From: Leptodactylus fallax
Lineage: Eukaryota; Chordata; Amphibia; Anura; Leptodactylidae
Length of the DNA: 64,000 nt
Direction of reading: 5' to 3'
Assembly (NCBI GenBank): GCA_947044405.1
Contig: CAMRHE010000459.1
Location: 966,501-1,030,500, forward strand
Shown here: positions 40,001 to 49,000 of the stretch, piece after piece
How positions within the stretch are numbered: the first letter of the stretch is position 1
Layout of the letters: every line of letters begins with the position of its first letter
Notes under the pieces: generated by a model
What the model saw: only the letters and a program-made list of their open reading frames with translations
What the model was told of the DNA's origin: nothing
Databases searched by the model: none
Position numbers and translations under genes: made by a program

Positions 40001-43000
40001 GCAGGATAGGAGATGATACTAGTGGTGGAGGAGATGGTGGTGGTGGGGTAGGAGATGATACTAATGGTGGAGGAGATGTTGGTGGTGGGGTAAGAGATGA
40101 TACTAATGGTGGAGGAGATGGTGGTGGTGGGGTAGGAGATGATACTAGTGGTGGAGGAGATGGTGGCGGGGTAGGAGATGATACTAGTGGTGGAGGAGAT
40201 GGTGGAGGGATAGGAGATGATACTAATGGTGGAGGAGATGGTGGTGGTGGTGGGGTAGGAGATGATACTAGTGGTGGAGGAGATGGTGATAGTGGGGTAG
40301 GAGATGATACTAGTGGTGGAGGAGATGGTGGTGGTGATGGGGTAGGAGATGATACTAATGGTGGAGGAGATGGTGGTGGTGGGGTAAGAGATGATACTAG
40401 TGGTGGAGGAGATGGTGGCAGGATAGGAGATGATAATAATGGTGGAGGAGATGGTGGTGGTGGGGTAAGAGATGATACTAGTGGTGGAGGAGATGGTGGC
40501 GGGGTAGGAGATGATACTAATGGTGGAGGAGATGGTGGTGGTGGGGTAGGAGATGATACTAGTGGTGGAGGAGATGGTGGCGGGGTAGGAGATGATACTA
40601 ATGGTGGAGGAGATGGTGGTGGTGGGGTAGGAGATGATACTAGTGGTGGAGGAGATGGTGGCGGGGTAGGAGATGATACTAATGGTGGAGGAGATGGTGG
40701 TGGTAGTGGGGTAGGAGATGATACTAGTGGTGGAGGAGATGGAGGTGGGGTAGCAGATGATACTAATGGTGGAGGAGATGGTGGTGGTAGTGGGGTAGGA
40801 GATGATACTAGTGGTGGAGGAGATGGAGGTGGGGTAGGAGATGATACTAATGGTGGAGGAGATGGTGGTGGTGGGGTAGGAGATGATACTAGTGGTGGAG
40901 GAGATGGTGGTGGTGGTGGGGTAGGAGATGATACTAGTGGTGGAGGAGATGGTGGTGGTGGGGTAGGAGATGATACTAGTGGTGGAGGAGATGGTGGTGG
41001 TGGGGTAGGAGATGATACTAGTGGTGGAGGAGATGGTGGTGGTGGTGTGGTAGGAGATGATACTAGTGGTGGAGGAGATGGTGGTAGTGGGGTAGGAGAT
41101 GATACTAATGGTGGAGGAGATGGTGGTGGGGTAGGAGATGATAGTAATGGTGGAGTAGATGGTGGTAGTGGGGTAGGAGATTATACTAGTGGTGGAGGAG
41201 ATGGTGGTGGTGGTGGGGTAGGAGATGATACTAATGGTGGAGGAGATGGTGTTGGTGGGGTAAGAGATGATACTAGTGGTGGAGGAGATGGTGGCGGGGT
41301 AGGAGATGATACTAATGGTGGAGGAGATGGTGGTGGTGGGGTAGGAGATGACACTAGTGGTGAGGAGATGGTGCGGTAGGAGATGACCTATGTGAGGAGA
41401 TGGTGTGGTGTGGGGTAGGAGATGATACTAGTGGTGGAGGAGATGGTGGTGGTGGGGTAGGAGATGATACTAATGGTGGAGGAGATGGTGGTGGTGGGGT
41501 AAGAGATGATACTAGTGGTGGAGGAGATGGTGCGGTAAGATGATACTAATGGTGGAGGAGATGGTGGTGGTGGGGTAGGAGATGATACTAGTGGTGGAGG
41601 AGTGGTGCGTAGGAGATGATACTAATGGTGGGAGATGGTGGTGGTAGTGGGGTAGGAGATGATACTAGTGGTGGAGGAGATAGTGGTGGTGGGGTAGGAG
41701 ATGATACTAATGGTGGAGGAGATGTGGTGTGGGTAGGAGATGATACTAGTGGTGGAGGAGATAGTGGGGTAGGAGATGATAGTAGTGGTGGGAGATGGTG
41801 TAGTGGGTAGGAATGATACTAGTGGTGGAGGAGATGGTGGTGGTGGTAGGAGATGATACTAGTGGTGAGGGTGGTGGTGGTGGTGGGTAGGAGATGATAC
41901 TAATGGTGGGGAGATGGTGGTGGTGGGGTAGAGATGATACTAATGGTGGAAGAGTGGTGGTGGGGTAGGAGATGATACTATGGTGGAAAGATGTGTGGTG
42001 GGTAAGAGATGATACTAGTGGTGGAGATGGTGGCGGGGTAGGAGATGATACTAATGGTGGAGGAGATGGTGGTGGTAGGGTAGGAGATGATACTAGTGGT
42101 GGAGAGATGGTGTGGGGTAGGAGAAGATACTAGTGGTGGAGGAGATGGTGGAGGGGTAGGAGATGATACTAATGGTGGAGGAGATGGTGGTGGTGAGGTA
42201 AGAGATGATACTAGTGGTGGAGGAGATGGTGGCGGGGTAGGAGATGATACTAATGGTGGAGAAGATGGTGGTGGTGGTGGGGTAGGAGATGATACTAGTG
42301 GTGGAGGAGATGGTGGAGGGGTAGGAGATGATACTAATGGTGGAGGAGATGGTGGTGGTGGTGGGGTAGGAGATGATACTAGTGGTGGAGGAGATGTGGT
42401 AGTGGGGTAGGAGATGATACTAGTGGTGGAGGAGATGGTGGTGGTGATGGGGTAGGAGATGATACTATGGTGGAGGAGATGGTGGTGGTGGGGTAGGAGA
42501 TGATACTAGTGGTGGAGGAGATGGTGGTGGTGGTGTTGGAGATGATACTAGTGGTGGAGGAGATGGTGGAGGGGTAGGAGATGATACTAATGGTGGAGGA
42601 GATGTGGTGGTGGTGGGGTAGGAGATGATACTAGTGGTGGAGGAGATGGTGGTAGTGGGGTAGGAGATGATACTAGTGGTGGAGGAGATGGTGGTGGTGA
42701 TGGGGTAGGAGATGATACTAATGGTGGAGGAGATGGTGGTGGTGGGGTAGGAGATGATACTAGTGGTGGAGGAGATGGTGGTGGTGGTGCGGTTGGAGAT
42801 GATACTAGTGGTGGAGGAGATGGTGGCGGGGTAGGAGATGATACTAATGGCGGAGGAGATGGTGGTGGTAGTGGGGTAGGAGATGATACTAGTGGTGGAG
42901 GAGATGGTGGTGGTGGGGTAGGAGATGATACTAATGGTGGAGGAGCTGGTGGTGGTGGGGTAAGAGATGATACTAGTGGTGGAGGAGATAGTGGCGGGGT

Positions 43001-46000
43001 AGGAGATGATAGTAATGGTGGAGGAGATGGTGGTAGTGGGGTAGGAGATGATACTAGTGGTGGAGGAGATGGTGGTGGTGGGGTAGGAGATGATACTAGT
43101 GGTGGAGGAGATGGTGGTGGTGGTGGGGTAGGAGATGATACTAATGGTGGAGGAGATGGTGGTGGTGGGGTAAGAGATGATACTAATGGTGGAAGAGATG
43201 GTGGTGGGGTAGGAGATGATACTAATGGTGGAGGAGATGGTGGTGGTGGGGTAAGAGATGATACTAGTGGTGGAGGAGATGGTGGCGGGGTAGGAGATGA
43301 TACTAATGGTGGAGGAGATGGTGGTGGTAGGGTAGGAGATGATACTAGTGGTGGAGGAGATGGTGGGTAGGAGATGATACTAGTGGTGGAGGAGATGGTG
43401 GAGGGGTAGGAGATGATACTAATGGTGGAGGAGATGGTGGTGGTGAGGTAAGAGATGATACTAGTGGTGGAGGAGATGGTGCGGGGTAGGAGATGATACT
43501 AATGGTGGAGGAGATGGTGGTGGTGGTGGGGTAGGAGATGATACTAGTGGTGGAGGAGATGGTGGAGGGGTAGGAGATGATACTAATGGTGGAGGAGATG
43601 GTGGTGGTGGTGGTGGGGTAGGAGATGATACTAGTGGTGGAGGAGATGGTGGTAGTGGGGTAGGAGATGATACTAGTGGTGGAGGAGATGGTGGTGGTGA
43701 TGGGGTAGGAGATGATACTAATGGTGGAGGAGATGGTGGTGGTGGGGTAAGAGATGATACTAGTGGTGGAGGAGATGGTGGCAGGATAGGAGATGATAAT
43801 AATGGTGGAGGAGATGGTGGTGGTGGGGTAAGAGATGATACTAGTGGTGGAGGAGATGGTGGCGGGGTAGGAGATGATACTAATGGTGGAGGAGATGGTG
43901 GTGGTGGGGTAGGAGATGATACTAGTGGTGGAGGAGATGGTGGCGGGGTAGGAGATGATACTAATGGTGGAGGAGATGGTGGTGGTGGGGTAGGAGATGA
44001 TACTAGTGGTGGAGGAGATGGTGGCGGGGTAGGAGATGATACTAATGGTGGAGGAGATGGTGGTGGTAGTGGGGTAGGAGATGATACTAGTGGTGGAGGA
44101 GATGGAGGTGGGGTAAGAGATGATACTAATGGTGGAGGAGATGGTGGTGGTGGGGTAGGAGATGATACTAGTGGTGGAGGAGATGGTGGCAGGATAGGAG
44201 ATGATACTAATGGTGGAGGAGATGGTGGTGGTGGGGTAAGAGATGATACTAGTGGTGGAGGAGATGGTGGCAGGATAGGAGATGATACTAGTGGTGGAGG
44301 AGATGGTGGTGGTGGGGTAAGAGATGATACTAATGGTGGAGGAGATGTTGGTGGTGGGGTAAGAGATGATACTAATGGTGGAGGAGATGGTGGTGGTGGG
44401 GTAGGAGATGATACTAGTGGTGGAGGAGATGGTGGCGGGGTAGGAGATGATACTAATGGTGGAGGATATGGTGGTGGTGGGGTAGGAGATGATACTAATG
44501 GTGGAGGAGATGGTGGTGGTGGGGTAGGAGATGATACTAGTGGTGGAGGAGATGGTGCGGGGTAGGAGATGATACTAATGGTGGAGGAGATGGTGGTGGT
44601 AGTGGGTAGGAGATGATACTAGTGGTGGAGGAGATAGTGGTGGTGGGTAGGAGATGATACTAATGGTGAGGAGATGATGGGGTGGGTAGGAGATGATACT
44701 AGTGGTGAGGAGATAGTGCGGGAGGAGATGATAGTAGTGGTGGAGGAGATGGTGGTAGTGGGGTAGGAGATGATACTAGTGTGGAGGAGATGTGGTGGTG
44801 GGGTAGGAGATGATACTAGTGGTGGAGGAGATGGTGGTGGTGGTGGGGTAGGAGATGATACTAATGGTGGAGGAGATGGTGGTGGTGGGGTAGAGATGAT
44901 ACTAATGGTGGAAGAGATGGTGGTGGGGTAGGAGATGATACTAATGTGGAAGAGATGGTGGTGGTGGGTAGAGATGATACTAGTGGTGGAGGAGATGGTG
45001 GCGGGGTAGGAGATGATACTAATGGTGGAGGAGATGGTGGTGGTAGGGTAGGAGATGATACTAGTGGTGGAGGAGATGGTGGTGGGGTAGGAGATGATAC
45101 TAGTGGTGGAGGAGATGGTGGAGGGGTAGGAGATGATACTAATGGTGGAGGAGATGGTGGTGGTGGGGTAAGAGATGATACTAGTGGTGGAGGAGATGGT
45201 GGGGTAGGAGATGATACTAATGGTGGAGAGATGTGGTGGTGGTGGGGTAGGAGATGATACTAGTGGTGGAGGAGATGGTGGAGGGGTAGGAGATGATACT
45301 AATGGTGGAGGAGATGGTGGTGGTGGTGGGGTAGGAGATGATACTAGTGGTGGAGGAGATGGTGGTATGGGGTAGGAGATGATACTAGTGGTGGAGGAGA
45401 TGGTGGTGGTGTGGGGTAGGAGATGATACTAATGTGAGGAGATGGTGGTGGTGGGGTAGGAGATGATACTAGTGGGAGGAGAGGTGGTGGTGGTGCGGTT
45501 GGAGATGATACTAGTGGTGGAGGAGATGGTGGAGGGGTAGGAGATGATACTAATGGTGGAGGAGATGGTGGTGGTGGTGGGGTAGGAGATGATACTAGTG
45601 GTGGAGGAGATGGTGGTAGTGGGGTAGGAGATGATACTAGTGGTGGAGGAGATGGTGGTGGTGATGGGGTAGGAGATGATACTAATGGTGGAGGAGATGG
45701 TGGTGGTGGGGTAGGAGATGATACTAGTGGTGGAGGAGATGGTGGTGGTGGTGCGGTTGGAGATGATACTAGTGGTGGAGGAGATGGTGGCGGGGTAGGA
45801 GATGATACTAATGGCGGAGGAGATGGTGGTGGTAGTGGGGTAGGAGATGATACTAGTGGTGGAGGAGATGTGGTGGTGGGGTAGGAGATGATACTAATGG
45901 TGGAGGATGGTGTGGTGGGGTAAGAGATGATACTAGTGGTGGAGGAGATAGTGCGGGTAGGAGATGATAGTAATGTGGAGGAGATGGTGGTAGTGGGGTA

Positions 46001-49000
46001 GGAGATGATACTAGTGGTGGAGGAGATGGTGGTGGTGGGGTAGGAGATGATACTAGTGGTGGAGGAGATGGTGGTGGTGGTGGGGTAGGAGATGATACTA
46101 ATGGTGGAGGAGATGGTGGTGGTGGGGTAAGAGATGATACTAATGGTGGAAGAGATGGTGGTGGGGTAGGAGATGATACTAATGGTGGAGGAGATGGTGG
46201 TGGTGGGGTAAGAGATGATACTAGTGGTGGAGGAGATGGTGGCGGGGTAGGAGATGATACTAATGGTGGAGGAGATGGTGGTGGTAGGGTAGGAGATGAT
46301 ACTAGTGGTGGAGGAGATGGTGGGGTAGGAGATGATACTAGTGGTGGAGGAGATGGTGGAGGGGTAGGAGATGATACTAATGGTGGAGGAGATGGTGGTG
46401 GTGAGGTAAGAGATGATACTAGTGGTGGAGGAGATGGTGCGGGGTAGGAGATGATACTAATGGTGGAGGAGATGGTGGTGGTGGTGGGGTAGGAGATGAT
46501 ACTAGTGGTGGAGGAGATGGTGGAGGGGTAGGAGATGATACTAATGGTGGAGGAGATGGTGGTGGTGGTGGTGGGGTAGGAGATGATACTAGTGGTGGAG
46601 GAGATGGTGGTAGTGGGGTAGGAGATTATACTAGTGGTGGAGGAGATGGTGGTGGTGATGGGGTAGGAGATGATACTAATGGTGGAGGAGATGGTGGTGG
46701 TGGGGTAAGAGATGATACTAGTGGTGGAGGAGATGGTGGCAGGATAGGAGATGATACTAATGGTGGAGGAGATGGTGGTGGTGGGGTAAGAGATGATACT
46801 AGTGGTGGAGGAGATGGTGGCGGGGTAGGAGATGATACTAATGGTGGAGGAGATGGTGGTGGTGGGGTAGGAGATGATACTAGTGGTGGAGGAGATGGTG
46901 GCGGGGTAGGAGATGATACTAATGGTGGAGGAGATGGTGGTGGTGGGGTAGGAGATGATACTAGTGGTGGAGGAGATGGTGGCGGGGTAGGAGATGATAC
47001 TAATGGTGGAGGAGATGGTGGTGGTAGTGGGGTAGGAGATGATACTAGTGGTGGAGGAGATGGAGGTGGGGTAAGAGATGATACTAATGGTGGAGGAGAT
47101 GGTGGTGGTGGGGTAGGAGATGATACTAGTGGTGGAGGAGATGGTGGCAGGATAGGAGATGATACTAATGGTGGAGGAGATGGTGGTGGTGGGGTAAGAG
47201 ATGATACTAGTGGTGGAGGAGATGGTGGCAGGATAGGAGATGATACTAGTGGTGGAGGAGATGGTGGTGGTGGGGTAAGAGATGATACTAATGGTGGAGG
47301 AGATGTTGGTGGTGGGGTAAGAGATGATACTAATGGTGGAGGAGATGGTGGTGGTGGGGTAGGAGATGATACTAGTGGTGGAGGAGATGGTGGCGGGGTA
47401 GGAGATGATACTAATGGTGGAGGATATGGTGGTGGTGGGGTAGGAGATGATACTAATGGTGGAGGAGATGGTGGTGGTGGGGTAGGAGATGATACTAGTG
47501 GTGGAGGAGATGGTGGCGGGGTAGGAGATGATACTAATGGTGGAGGATATGGTGGTGGTGGGGTAGGAGATGATACTAGTGGTGGAGGAGATGGTGGCGG
47601 GGTAGGAGATGATACTAGTGGTGGAGGAGATGGTGGCGGGGTAGGAGATGATACTAATGGTGGAGGAGATGGTGGTGGTGGGGTAGGAGATGATACTAGT
47701 GGTGGAGGAGATGGTGGCGGGGTAGGAGATGATACTAATGGTGGAGGATATGGTGGTGGTGGGGTAGGAGATGATACTAGTGGTGGAGGAGATGGTGGCG
47801 GGGTAGGAGATGATACTAGTGGTGGAGGAGATGGTGGTGGTGGGGTAGGAGATGATACTAATGGTGGAGGAGATGGTGGCGGGGTAGGAGATGATACTAA
47901 TGGTGGAGGATATGGTGGTGGTGGGGTAGGAGATGATACTAATGGTGGAGGAGATGGTGGTGGTGGGGTAGGAGATGATACTAGTGGTGGAGGAGATGGT
48001 GGCGGGGTAGGAGATGATACTAATGGTGGAGGATATGGTGGTGGTCGGGTAGGAGATGATACTAGTGGTGGAGGAGATGGTGGCGGGGTAGGAGATGATA
48101 CTAATGGTGGAGGAGATGGTGGCGGGGTAGGAGATGATACTATTGGTGGAGGAGATTACAGTAATGGTGCTGGTGGAGGAAATAATGTTGTGGTCAGAGA
48201 TGATATTGGCAGTGATGGTTGTTGATAGGGCAGTGATGACCATCCCCACGTTTCAATGATGATGACGACTTCTGCTTCCTTCTAGTTTCGGACACGACCC
48301 CCTGGCCTACCCTCACGTCTCGCGTTCTCTTTCATCCCACGTTTGAGGATTATTACACCGCGGTCGCCATTCAGCAGAACCTGGAGACACGGGAGATGCA
48401 GCTGAGGAGGGAGGAAGGTAACTGTTAAGTCTCACTCCCCAGGGGGCGCCACCTGCGGCCTCACTGCTGCCTCCATCTCCTGGTGAAATGTCTTGAAGGG
48501 CTGGTTGGGTTGTCTGTAGATTCTAATCAGTGTGAGAAGTTCTGTGATTTCTGTTTGTTGTCCCTGAATGGAAACTACCATTATCCTGACAACTGCTGAG
48601 GGTTTGTGACAGTGTATCAGTGTAGACTGCCCCCTGTGAGAAAAGCTCATACCTGCACTGATACACTGTGACAAACCTTCAGCCATGTGACTAGCGAGGT
48701 GTGCACACTATTGGATGGCTGCTGTCATGTGATTGTCTTAGTTTTTTTTTTTAAACAACAAATCACGTGACAATAGTTGTGGTTGACTCCACCCAGAGAA
48801 GTAGCTCCTCCCACTGTATGTTCATGTGATGCACCACAAGGGACTGCACTACAATCACCATTATCCTCCTTCCACCAGGAATCACTGCAAACTCCGGAGA
48901 ATATTTCTACACCGATCCCTTATTGTCACCGGGACAACGGGTGTATAACTGCCTGACACCCGAGAGTCTGAAGGTAAGTGTCACCCTGCAGGGGGTGGGG

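Noticed and set aside
35764..41379. An 1871-codon plus-strand Gly/Asp frame resembling a glycine-rich structural protein
   Set aside because: Same array, same periodicity artefact. It starts and ends at array indels, not at gene-like signals.
48432..48686. 84-codon minus-strand frame in SAP25 intron 4
   Set aside because: Antisense in an intron, overlaps the inverted repeat, no recognisable homology.
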